This document shows, in pieces, positions 1-6,928 of a stretch of 10,558 nucleotides of DNA (position 1 is the first letter of the stretch; the number at the start of each line of letters is the position of its first letter). Origin of the DNA: Gammaproteobacteria bacterium (lineage in GTDB: Bacteria > Pseudomonadota > Gammaproteobacteria > Pseudomonadales > Azotimanducaceae). The position numbers and the translations under genes were made by a program. The notes beneath the pieces were generated by a model. That model was not told where the DNA came from. It saw only the letters and a program-made list of their open reading frames with translations, and did not search any database. The stretch lies in the NCBI GenBank assembly GCA_003476445.1, contig DMUF01000067.1:10867-21424 (forward strand). Direction: 5' to 3'.

Positions 1-2466
1 GCACCAGCGCCTGCACCAGCGCCCTCGCAGCTGCCGGCTGAACCGACTGCGCTGGCTACCCCCGCCGAACCGCCAGCGCCCAAAGCCATTCTCGATGATG
101 CAGCGCTCGCCGATCTGTCGCTGCTCGAGCTCTTTCGCGAAGAGGCAGAAACCCAGCTCGCAGCCATGACCATGGCACTGGTGGCGCTGGATGACGCGAG
201 CGAGCCCAAGCCCCACCTCGAAGCGCTGATGCGGGCTGCCCATTCGATGAAGGGGGCCGCTCGCATCGTTGGCATCGACACGCTGGTCAAGCTGGCGCAT
301 ACGACCGAAGACTTGTTCGTGGCCGCCCTTGCGGGAACGGTGCGCATCACCCCCGCCATCGTCGACATCGTGTTTTCAGTCGTCGATTTCATCGCCGACC
401 TCTCGAGCGGCGATGCGGACAAGATGTCCGTTCGCCAAGCCGGTCTGCCGGAGCTGATGTCGCGCCTGACCGCGGCGAAAAGCGGCGCTCCCGTCGAGGA
501 GCCGAGCCCGACGCCTGCACCGGTTCCGCAAAGCGCCCAGGGGGCGGGCAGCGCGCCAGCCACGGAGAGCACGCCAGCGGCGGGCAGCGCGCCGACCGTA
601 CCCATCAGTCAGATCAAGGAAAGTGCGCCGGCTGGCGCTGGCGCGCCCGCACCGCTCCCCCAATCCAAGACAAATCCCGCAGCCAGTCCGCCGGCTGCCG
701 CCGCCCGCGCGGATACGAGCGGTCGCTCTATTCGCATGACCGCGGAGGCGCTGGAACGCCTCACCGGACTCGCGGCGGAAGCGGTGGTCGAAGCTGAGCG
801 TCTCGAGCAGCTGCTCGATCAGAACATGGCCATTCGCAAAGCCCAGCGTGCGCTCGATGATGGGCTGAGCGCGCTGCGGGATACCCTGCGACCCGGCGCT
901 GACGCTGCCGGTCAGAGCCTGCTTGCGAACATCTTCGGCGCGCGCGACGCCCTGCAAAAGCAGCTTGCGGCGCGCGAAACGGCGCTCGAGGACTACGCAC
1001 GGCGCTCGTCCACCGTGGCGCGTCGCCTCTCCCGGGAGAGCATGGCCAGCCGCATGCTGCCGTTCGGGTCGATTCTGCGCGGATTTCCGCGACTCGTTCG
1101 CGACATTTGCCGGGATCTCGGCAAGCGCTGTCGTTTCGAGATCCTCGGCGAGGGCACTCAGGTCGATCGGGAAATTCTCGAACAGATGGAGGCCCCGCTT
1201 AACCACATCGTCCGCAATGCGCTGGACCACGGTCTCGAAATGCCGGACGTGCGCACCAGCGCCGGCAAGCCAGCGGAAGGCCGACTGACCCTGGAAGCCT
1301 TCCACCGCGCGGGGCGGCTCATGGTCCAGATTCGGGATGACGGCCGCGGCATCGAGGTCGAGGGGCTGCGACGACGCATCGTCGAGCGCGGTCTGGAAAC
1401 TCCTGAACGCGCGGCCAGCCTGTCGGCAGAAGAGCTCTACGAGTTTCTTTTTCTTCCCGGCTTTTCGACCGCGGCAAAGGTCACGGAGCTGTCCGGCCGT
1501 GGCGTCGGGCTGGATGCCGTCCGCACCATGGTGCAGGGCGCCGGCGGCGCCGTGACGATCGCCAGTACGCCCGGCGTGGGCACGATGTTCAACATCGAGC
1601 TGCCAGTGACACGATCTGTTACCCGCGCGCTGCTCGCGATCATTGGCGGCGAGCCCTATGCGCTGCCGACAACTAATGTGGAGCGCGTGGTCAGCATCGA
1701 TCGCAATACGATCGTCACCATCGAAGGGCGGCCCTGCTTCACCTGCGATGGGGAGCACGTCGCCATCGTGAGCGCGGCGGAAATTCTCGAGCTGCCCGAT
1801 GTTCCTGCGCTTGGCAGCAACCTTTCCATCGTGGTGCTTGCTGCCGGCAGACGGCGCTACGGACTCGCCGTGGACAGCTTCGAAGGCGAGCGCAGCCTGG
1901 TCGTTCGTCGCCTGGACCCGCGCCTCGGCGACGTGCCCGATGTGGCTGCCGTGTCCACCGATGATCGCGGGCGGGTGATCCTGATTCTCGATCTGGAGGA
2001 GCTGGTCAGCTCTATCGATGCGCTCATCAGCGGTGGGCGCAAGCTTGGGCTTGGCACGCTGGGCGGCGTCGCGCGGCGAAGTAAGCGCATTCTCGTCGTC
2101 GACGACTCGCTCACCGTGCGCGAAACCGAGCGACAGCTGCTTGCCGGCCGCGGTTACGACGTCGAAGTGGCGGTGGATGGTCTCGAAGGCTGGAGCGCCG
2201 TGCGGCTGGGCCAGTACGACCTCGTCGTATCCGACGTCGACATGCCACGCATGAACGGCATCGAACTGGTACGCAGGATCCGGGCGGATGCCACGCTCGC
2301 CACGCTTCCAGTCATCATTGTCTCCTACAAGGATCGCGAGGAAGACCGCCTGCGAGGACTGGAGGCCGGCGCAACCCAGTACCTCACCAAGGGGGGCTTC
2401 AAAGACTCGGCTCTCGTCGGCGCAGTGGAAGATCTCATCGGCCCGCCGAACGAGCTTCCCCGGTGA
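1..2466 (+). CDS. wspE: WspE-like CheA hybrid histidine kinase with C-terminal receiver (5' end outside window)
   Basis: Cytoplasmic chemosensory kinase that would phosphorylate its own receiver, the CheB-like protein and the downstream regulator. The frame is open from base 1 with no ATG, GTG or TTG before ATG 166, and that ATG lies inside the HPt domain, so the gene starts upstream. Numbering from base 1: Ala/Pro-rich segment 1-30; HPt about 38-150 with phospho-His81 in AHSMKGAA (His codon 241-243); Pro/Ala linker about 165-240; dimerisation and HATPase about 243-535 (N box NHIVRNALDH at 1201-1230, G1 DDGRGI at 1336-1353, G2 GRGVGLDAV at 1495-1521); CheW-like domain about 537-675; receiver 695-820 with acidic DD at 2101-2106, phospho-Asp745 (2233-2235) and Lys797. 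The receiver motifs DMPRMNGIEL and VSYKDREEDR match WspE as I recall it. The stop overlaps the next start (GTGA). The N-terminal Ala/Pro extension is odd for WspE. Confidence 0.93.
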   Translation, partial: APAPAPAPSQLPAEPTALATPAEPPAPKAILDDAALADLSLLELFREEAETQLAAMTMALVALDDASEPKPHLEALMRAAHSMKGAARIVGIDTLVKLAHTTEDLFVAALAGTVRITPAIVDIVFSVVDFIADLSSGDADKMSVRQAGLPELMSRLTAAKSGAPVEEPSPTPAPVPQSAQGAGSAPATESTPAAGSAPTVPISQIKESAPAGAGAPAPLPQSKTNPAASPPAAAARADTSGRSIRMTAEALERLTGLAAEAVVEAERLEQLLDQNMAIRKAQRALDDGLSALRDTLRPGADAAGQSLLANIFGARDALQKQLAARETALEDYARRSSTVARRLSRESMASRMLPFGSILRGFPRLVRDICRDLGKRCRFEILGEGTQVDREILEQMEAPLNHIVRNALDHGLEMPDVRTSAGKPAEGRLTLEAFHRAGRLMVQIRDDGRGIEVEGLRRRIVERGLETPERAASLSAEELYEFLFLPGFSTAAKVTELSGRGVGLDAVRTMVQGAGGAVTIASTPGVGTMFNIELPVTRSVTRALLAIIGGEPYALPTTNVERVVSIDRNTIVTIEGRPCFTCDGEHVAIVSAAEILELPDVPALGSNLSIVVLAAGRRRYGLAVDSFEGERSLVVRRLDPRLGDVPDVAAVSTDDRGRVILILDLEELVSSIDALISGGRKLGLGTLGGVARRSKRILVVDDSLTVRETERQLLAGRGYDVEVAVDGLEGWSAVRLGQYDLVVSDVDMPRMNGIELVRRIRADATLATLPVIIVSYKDREEDRLRGLEAGATQYLTKGGFKDSALVGAVEDLIGPPNELPR

Positions 2467-3497
2467 CGCCCCGCATTCGGATTGGAATCGTTAACGATCA
2501 GCCGCTCGCCACCGCCGTTCTGCGTCGGATCGTCGCAAGCGACCGCGAGCTGGAAATCGCCTGGTCCGCGATTGACGGCGCAGAGGCCATCGATCGATGC
2601 CGACGCGACCTTCCGGATATCGTCCTCATGGACCTCATCATGCCGAACGTGGACGGGATTACCGCCACCCGACGCATCATGGCGGAAACACCCTGCCCGA
2701 TTCTGGTCGTGAGCGCTACGGTGGGCGGAGACATGAGTCGGGTGTACGACGCCATGGGCGCGGGCGCGCTGGACGCCGTCGTCACCCCCCAGGCTCGAGG
2801 TGCAGAGGCGGACGCAGACAGTCGCGCGTTGCTGCGCAAGATTCGCACGATTCACACGCTGAACGGCGGACGCAGGGTTACACCGATCACGGCGTCACCC
2901 ACGCCGCTGCAGAACGCGGCCGCGGTGTCACCGATCCTCGCGATCGGCGCATCCACCGGCGGCCCGGCTGCGATCGAGACCATCTTGAAGCGGCTGCCTG
3001 AGCGCTTTCCAGCGGCGATCGTGGTTATTCAGCACATCGACAGCCATTTTGTCGATGGCTTCGCGGACTGGCTTGGCAGCCGAACCCGGCTTCCGGTGCG
3101 GCTGGCCAAAGCCAATGATCTGCCCCTCGCGGGAACGGTGCTGGTGGCAAATGCGAGCGCCCACCTATCGCTTGGCGCTGGCGGGCGGCTGGTCTACGTC
3201 GATGCACCCGAGGCGCTCTATCAGCCCTCGGTGGACATCTTCTTCAACAGTCTGGCGCGGCGAGGCCCGCGCGGCAGCTGCGGTGTGCTTCTGACCGGGC
3301 TGGGCCGCGACGGCGCGGCCGGGCTGCTCGCCCTGCGCCAGTCCGGCTATGAAACCATCGCCCAGGATCAGGCTACATCCGTGGTGTTTGGCATGCCCGG
3401 CGCCGCGGTGGAGATCGGAGCCGCGAAACGCATTCGACCGATCCAGGCAATCGCCGACGAACTCATTCAACTCTACCCAGAGCGAAAACTGTCATGA
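2463..3497 (+). CDS. wspF: WspF-like CheB chemoreceptor glutamate methylesterase
   Basis: Response-regulator methylesterase that removes methyl groups from chemoreceptor glutamates, giving adaptation or negative feedback; 344 aa, a normal CheB length. The start is GTG at 2463, overlapping the previous stop as GTGA, with only a weak ribosome site, which suggests translational coupling. Receiver about 5-125: phospho-Asp57 in LMDLIMPNVDG and Ser84 are present, but the first acidic residue is Asn11 (IVNDQP) and the usual Lys before Pro is Thr108 (VVTP). The VND pattern also occurs in WspF as I recall it. The CheB catalytic domain, about 155-340, keeps the full triad: Ser164 in GASTGG, His191 in IQHID and Asp283 in GLGRDG. 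It is the second gene of the Wsp-like operon; its stop overlaps the next start as ATGA. The enzyme call is secure; the Wsp subclass rests on motifs and context. Confidence 0.93.
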   Translation: MTPRIRIGIVNDQPLATAVLRRIVASDRELEIAWSAIDGAEAIDRCRRDLPDIVLMDLIMPNVDGITATRRIMAETPCPILVVSATVGGDMSRVYDAMGAGALDAVVTPQARGAEADADSRALLRKIRTIHTLNGGRRVTPITASPTPLQNAAAVSPILAIGASTGGPAAIETILKRLPERFPAAIVVIQHIDSHFVDGFADWLGSRTRLPVRLAKANDLPLAGTVLVANASAHLSLGAGGRLVYVDAPEALYQPSVDIFFNSLARRGPRGSCGVLLTGLGRDGAAGLLALRQSGYETIAQDQATSVVFGMPGAAVEIGAAKRIRPIQAIADELIQLYPERKLS

Positions 3498-4675
3498 CCG
3501 ATCTTCCTTCCTCACCGATTGAGAACCGCTTGCGGGTGCTGCTGATCGACGACCAGCGCATGGTCGGAGAAGCCGTACGCCGCATGCTCGCCAGCGAGCC
3601 CGACATTGACTACGCCTTCTGTCAGGATCCGGCTCAGGCACTGGCTACCGCCGAGAGTTTTACGCCGACCGTGATCCTGCAGGATCTGGTGATGCCGGGC
3701 ATCGACGGGCTGACCTTGGTCGAACGCTTTCGTGCGAACGCTGCCACCCGTGACGTGCCCATGATCGTGCTCTCCAGCCAGGAGGAGGCGGTGGTGAAGG
3801 CCGACGCGTTCGCGCGCGGCGCTAACGACTACCTGGTCAAGCTGCCCGATCGCATCGAACTGCTGGCCCGGATCCGCTACCACTCACGCGGCTACATCCA
3901 CCTGCTCGAGCGTAACCAGGCGTTTGCCGATCTCGCCGAGAACCAGCGTGTGCTCGCCGGCGAGCTCGCAGAAGCCGCCGACTATGTGCGCTCGCTGCTG
4001 CCCGCGCCGCAAGACGGCGCTATCGCCATCCGCTGGGATTTCGAGTCCTGTTCCTCCGTGGGCGGAGACGCGTTCAGCTATCAGTGGATCGACGATGACC
4101 ACTTCGCCATCTATCTGCTCGACGTCTGCGGACACGGCGTTGGCGCGGCGCTGTTATCGGTGTCGGTGCTGAACACGCTGGCCGCGCGAACGCTACCCAA
4201 TACCGATCTGCGCCGACCGGAATCCGTGCTCGCAAATCTGAACAACGTGTTCCAGATGGAGCGGCACAACAACATGTACTTCACTATCTGGTACGGAGTG
4301 TTCAATCGCTCGTCCCGCGAGCTGCGCTATGCTACCGCCGGTCACCCTCCCGCTCTGCTCTTCGACGGCGCAGGCCCCAACCCGCGCCAGCTCGTGGCCC
4401 CGTCGCTGCCGATCGGCTGCATGGAAGACATGGACTATCCGGTCGGTACGGTGCAGGTTCCTACCGGCGGGCGGCTGTATGTCTTTAGCGATGGTGTTTA
4501 CGAAGTGAGGCTGCCGGAAGATCGCGAGATGACGCTCGAGGATTTCATTCCGTTCGTCGCCGATGCGCCGGACCAGAGCGCGGGCATCAAGGCGGTTCGC
4601 GAACGGGTCGCGGCACTGCAGGGAAGGGATCGATTTGATGATGACTTCTCGCTGGTAGAGCTGACATTCGCCTGA
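3494..4675 (+). CDS. Response regulator: WspR-like receiver fused to PP2C/SpoIIE serine phosphatase
   Basis: Predicted phosphorylation-controlled serine/threonine phosphatase, 393 aa, the likely output of the chemosensory kinase. The receiver (about 13-132) has Asp19/Asp20, phospho-Asp64 in QDLVMPGIDGLTL, Ser94 and Lys116 in DYLVKLPD. With the following ARIRYHSRGYI it closely resembles the receiver of WspR as I remember it. A helical linker (about 135-170, ending SLLP) leads into a PP2C domain instead of GGDEF: VGGD 189-192, DVCGHG 210-215, FSDGVYE 331-337 and DRFDDDFSLVEL 379-390. The metal-binding aspartates are therefore present, so catalysis is expected. No HATPase kinase domain follows, unlike HsbR-type proteins of Pseudomonas. 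The ATG at 3494 overlaps the cheB stop. The expected substrate is the STAS protein encoded 79 bases downstream. Domain calls are firm; the signalling route is inferred. Confidence 0.93.
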   Translation: MTDLPSSPIENRLRVLLIDDQRMVGEAVRRMLASEPDIDYAFCQDPAQALATAESFTPTVILQDLVMPGIDGLTLVERFRANAATRDVPMIVLSSQEEAVVKADAFARGANDYLVKLPDRIELLARIRYHSRGYIHLLERNQAFADLAENQRVLAGELAEAADYVRSLLPAPQDGAIAIRWDFESCSSVGGDAFSYQWIDDDHFAIYLLDVCGHGVGAALLSVSVLNTLAARTLPNTDLRRPESVLANLNNVFQMERHNNMYFTIWYGVFNRSSRELRYATAGHPPALLFDGAGPNPRQLVAPSLPIGCMEDMDYPVGTVQVPTGGRLYVFSDGVYEVRLPEDREMTLEDFIPFVADAPDQSAGIKAVRERVAALQGRDRFDDDFSLVELTFA

Positions 4676-4679
4676 CCGG

Positions 4680-4698
4680 GGCTCGCATCATGCGGGCC
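4680..4698 (+). other. Short hairpin between the phosphatase and STAS genes
   Basis: A 7-base stem, GGCTCGC with GCGGGCC (one G-U pair), encloses the loop ATCAT, four bases after the phosphatase stop codon. No T tract follows, so it is not a convincing intrinsic terminator. It could protect a processed 3' end or lower read-through into the STAS gene. A separate 10-base palindrome, CGTTTAAACG, lies at 4709-4718. I see no clear promoter in this 79-base gap. Confidence 0.4.
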
Positions 4699-4745
4699 TG
4701 GACTGGGCCGTTTAAACGCCGACTTGAAACCGGATCGAGCAATAC

Positions 4746-4749
4746 AGGA
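4746..4749 (+). promoter_or_regulatory. Ribosome binding site for the STAS gene
   Basis: AGGA with a five-base spacer to TTG 4755. This spacing is the reason for choosing the TTG start over the in-frame ATG at 4764. Confidence 0.5.
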
Positions 4750-4754
4750 CGCGG

Positions 4755-5102
4755 TTGGATCAGATGCTGGAACACAACATGATGGGGGCAGTGCTGGTCT
4801 GCCGTTTGAGCGGCCGACTGGATGGCAATGCAGCGGACCCGTTGGCGAACGATTTGTTGCCGCTTTTGACCGATCCCGGTCGGCAGGTGCTGCTTAACCT
4901 CGAGACGCTCGACTACATCAGCAGCATCGGTTTGCGCGTGCTGGTGAAAGCAGCCAAAGCGGTCAAAGGCAGCGGCGGTGCGCTCAAGCTCTGCAGTGCG
5001 AGCCCAACGGTGCGCAAGGTGCTCGAGATCTCCGGTATGGACCAGCTGCTCGATCTGCGCGAAAGCGAATCAGCCGCGCTCGCCGCTTTCGGCGCGCGCT
5101 GA
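4755..5102 (+). CDS. STAS-domain anti-anti-sigma factor-like protein
   Basis: Small single-domain STAS protein (115 aa) of the SpoIIAA/RsbV type. In partner switching the unphosphorylated form binds an anti-sigma kinase or another target, and phosphorylation of a serine releases it. The STAS fold pattern is clear: beta strand VLVCRLSGRLDG at 13-24, strand VLLNLETLDYI, then the serine loop with Ser56-Ser57 followed by IGLRVLV, then a strand at LKLCSASP and a helix VRKVLEISGMDQLL. The start is probably TTG at 4755, because AGGA at 4746-4749 sits five bases ahead; the ATG at 4764 would be 14 bases away. It lies 79 bases after the PP2C gene, which marks it as the probable phosphatase substrate. 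No RsbW-like kinase gene is present in the window. The gene ends 16 bases from the stop of a convergent gene. Confidence 0.88.
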   Translation: MDQMLEHNMMGAVLVCRLSGRLDGNAADPLANDLLPLLTDPGRQVLLNLETLDYISSIGLRVLVKAAKAVKGSGGALKLCSASPTVRKVLEISGMDQLLDLRESESAALAAFGAR

Positions 5103-5118
5103 ACGCGGGCGACCGTCC

Positions 5119-6408
5119 TCAGGCGGCGGCCAACGCCTCATAGTGGTCGCGCAGGGCGCCCGCCAGCATCTCGTCCAGATAGAACACCCGCAGCCCGATC
5201 TGCAGCGCCATGGCGTCCATAAACGCGTTACGACTGGGACAAACCGCAAAGAGCGCCAGGTCCGGCGCGCGCGCGCGCAGCAGCGTCGCGACACGCAGGT
5301 TGGTCTCCGTGTCTGCCGTGAGCAATACCACTCCCGAGTCCTGAACCGCCGCGGATCCGAGTGACCCCAGCGCTGTCTCCCAGCTCTCAGGATCGGTCAG
5401 AGCGCCGGCTACAGGCTCCGGCTTCAGCTCGATCATATCCACATCAAGAGCAAATTCGCGGACGAGCGCTGGCGCATTGGGGTCGATCACCACGAGGCGC
5501 TCGATTTCCTCTTCGCCGCGCATCAGCAGCAGTTCGGTGAGTGTCTGGCCGAGGTGATCGAAACCAGCAACGAAGACCACGTCATCCTGCAGCGTGCCCG
5601 CAAAGTGCGGCTCGAGATGCTCGTCATAGAGCAGAAGCACCGCGAACCGATGGGTGCTGAACACCGCCGGCGCGCGGGCCCCCGCCTGTTCGCGCTGCGC
5701 GCGCAGGAGCCGGTTCACCGGTCGCAAGAGCGCGAGCTCAGCGACATGGGCGGCAACCTTGAGCTCCGGATGGGACTGACACAGGGACCAGGCGCACTCC
5801 AGATTAAGAGCGTCGTTCGCCGTCATGACCACGGCCATATGCGCGCTTTCGAGTCGCAGCCGCTCATGCGCGCCGGCCTGCAGCACATTGCCCCGGGCAC
5901 GCCGCACACGCGCACCGCGCGGTGATCGCTCGAACTCGATAGCGCCCAGCCCATCCATGTGCTCGACCAGAACGACGACCCGAGTAGGGTCCACGTCGGC
6001 AATAGCATCGAGGTAAGAGAGCGCGAGCGCGTCGGATCCGACCAGCACCACGTGATCGTCGAGATCACGTTCCGATTGACCGCGAGCGGCCATCAGTTGG
6101 CGCACCGCATCGATCGCGACCGTGGTCGTAATGAGCGGCGCCAGGAGATAGCTCGTCCAGAGGGCAGCCATGGGCCAGAAGCCGGAGTCCCGGAGCGGCG
6201 TGCCCACGTCCGTGCCACCGAACAGAAACAGGCTGCCCGCGAAATAGATCCAGGCGATGGGATAAAGCGGATCGGGGTAGTAGCTGGTCCTGGCCCCTGC
6301 CGCGAAGGCACCAACCGCCAGAACCATGACGAACAAGGCGGCCAACAAGCGCCAGTGCGGAGCAAGCTGCTGGGCAATGCGTGACCAGAGTCCTCGTAAC
6401 GTCACCAT
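5119..6408 (-). CDS. Membrane protein with two RCK/TrkA-N-like domains (putative ion channel-related)
   Basis: A 429-aa protein with a short membrane part and a large cytoplasmic part. Hydrophobic segments lie at about 20-38, 49-65 and 77-99, arranged like helix, re-entrant loop, helix of a two-TM channel, but the loop reads LFLFGGTDVGTP and lacks a TVGYG-type K+ filter. The first RCK-like domain, about 117-250, begins HVVLVGSD and has the family pattern RGN then L..A then TANDALNLE (about 172-204); its nucleotide loop lacks the usual GxGxxG glycines. A second Rossmann-like domain, about 275-429, has VVFVAGFDHLGQ (glycines 282 and 287) and VVIDPNAP. Two RCK units in one chain recall BK- or CASTOR-type gating rings. 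It may gate or regulate ion transport; ligand and ion cannot be told. The ATG at 6408 has only a distant GGGAG. It is convergent with the STAS gene. Confidence 0.8.
   Translation of the reverse strand: MVTLRGLWSRIAQQLAPHWRLLAALFVMVLAVGAFAAGARTSYYPDPLYPIAWIYFAGSLFLFGGTDVGTPLRDSGFWPMAALWTSYLLAPLITTTVAIDAVRQLMAARGQSERDLDDHVVLVGSDALALSYLDAIADVDPTRVVVLVEHMDGLGAIEFERSPRGARVRRARGNVLQAGAHERLRLESAHMAVVMTANDALNLECAWSLCQSHPELKVAAHVAELALLRPVNRLLRAQREQAGARAPAVFSTHRFAVLLLYDEHLEPHFAGTLQDDVVFVAGFDHLGQTLTELLLMRGEEEIERLVVIDPNAPALVREFALDVDMIELKPEPVAGALTDPESWETALGSLGSAAVQDSGVVLLTADTETNLRVATLLRARAPDLALFAVCPSRNAFMDAMALQIGLRVFYLDEMLAGALRDHYEALAAA
5265..5278. repeat. Alternating GC dinucleotide tract
   Basis: Seven GC units inside the second RCK-like domain of the membrane protein, encoding part of an Arg/Ala stretch. 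A change in unit number would shift the reading frame. It is probably a by-product of GC-rich Arg/Ala codons. Confidence 0.8.
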
Positions 6409-6437
6409 CGAGTCCGATCACTCCCGGTTCCCGCGCA

Positions 6438-6497
6438 ACCCGTCCGGTCATGAACCTGACGCCGGACGGGTCCCGGGCCAACCAAGGGCGGCCCGGG
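6438..6497 (-). terminator. Two tandem strong hairpins between the MaoC gene and the RCK gene
   Basis: The 100-base gap between the stop at 6509 and the start at 6408 holds two perfect inverted repeats. The first is ACCCGTCCGG (6438-6447) with CCGGACGGGT (6462-6471), with three further inner pairs around loop 6451-6456. The second is CCCGGGCC (6472-6479) with GGCCCGGG (6490-6497). Placed directly after the MaoC operon, they look like transcription stop or RNA-end-protecting structures, but neither strand shows a T tract, so intrinsic termination is unproven. They could equally be a REP-like intergenic repeat. Confidence 0.5.
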
Positions 6498-6508
6498 CAG
6501 GTGCCGGA

Positions 6509-6916
6509 TCAGTCGACCCGGGCCTCAGCATAGCCGGACAATACCGACACGCCGTTCTGATTGGTGGTTTCGACCTTGAGCTTCACGATACCGTCGGCAA
6601 CTTCTTCCACTGTCGTGGTGGCCTGCAGTGTGTCACCGGGCCACACCTGATTGGTGAAGCGCACACCGTACTTGGTCAGCCGACCGTCACCCACATAATC
6701 CGTGAGCATGCGCCCGGTCATGCCCATGGTCAGCATGCCGTGAGCGAAGACCGACGGATAACCCGCCACCTTCACCGTGAAGATCTCGTCCGTGTGCAGC
6801 GGGTTGTAGTCGCCCGAAGAGCCCGCGTACTGCACGATCTGCGTGCGCTTCAGGTCTTCGACGATGCACACGCTGTGGGTATCTCCAACGCGGAGATTAC
6901 TCGCCTTCAGAGCCAT
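6509..6916 (-). CDS. MaoC-like (R)-specific enoyl-CoA/ACP hydratase, HadB-like catalytic subunit
   Basis: Cytoplasmic hot-dog-fold hydratase (135 aa) predicted to convert trans-2-enoyl thioesters to (3R)-hydroxyacyl thioesters or the reverse. The hydratase 2 motif is intact: YAGSSGDYNPLHTD with Asp36, Asn38 and His41, followed by FAHGMLTMG (His59). The spacing, length and the phrase AHGMLTMG match mycobacterial HadB as I recall it, where Asp36 and His41 are catalytic. The ATG at 6916 has a strong AAGGGGAGGG site upstream and follows the stop of the partner gene by 12 bases, so the two genes are co-transcribed. The partner protein lacks the catalytic His, which supports a heterodimer. The substrate is not evident; fatty acid or other acyl-CoA turnover is the general expectation. 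Confidence 0.88.
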   Translation of the reverse strand: MALKASNLRVGDTHSVCIVEDLKRTQIVQYAGSSGDYNPLHTDEIFTVKVAGYPSVFAHGMLTMGMTGRMLTDYVGDGRLTKYGVRFTNQVWPGDTLQATTTVEEVADGIVKLKVETTNQNGVSVLSGYAEARVD

Positions 6917-6928
6917 GATGCCCTCCCC

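Noticed and set aside
376..1758. Minus-strand open frame of 460 codons inside the CheA gene
   Set aside because: Its translation is Arg/Ala/His-rich without any domain, and the plus strand encodes a complete kinase core.
4709..4718. Palindrome CGTTTAAACG as an operator or sigma-28 promoter
   Set aside because: A 10-base palindrome can occur by chance; the sequence around it has no correctly spaced promoter pair.
5265..5278. GC dinucleotide tract as a phase-variation switch
   Set aside because: Only seven units, in the middle of a gene and composed of ordinary Arg/Ala codons; no other sign of phase variation.
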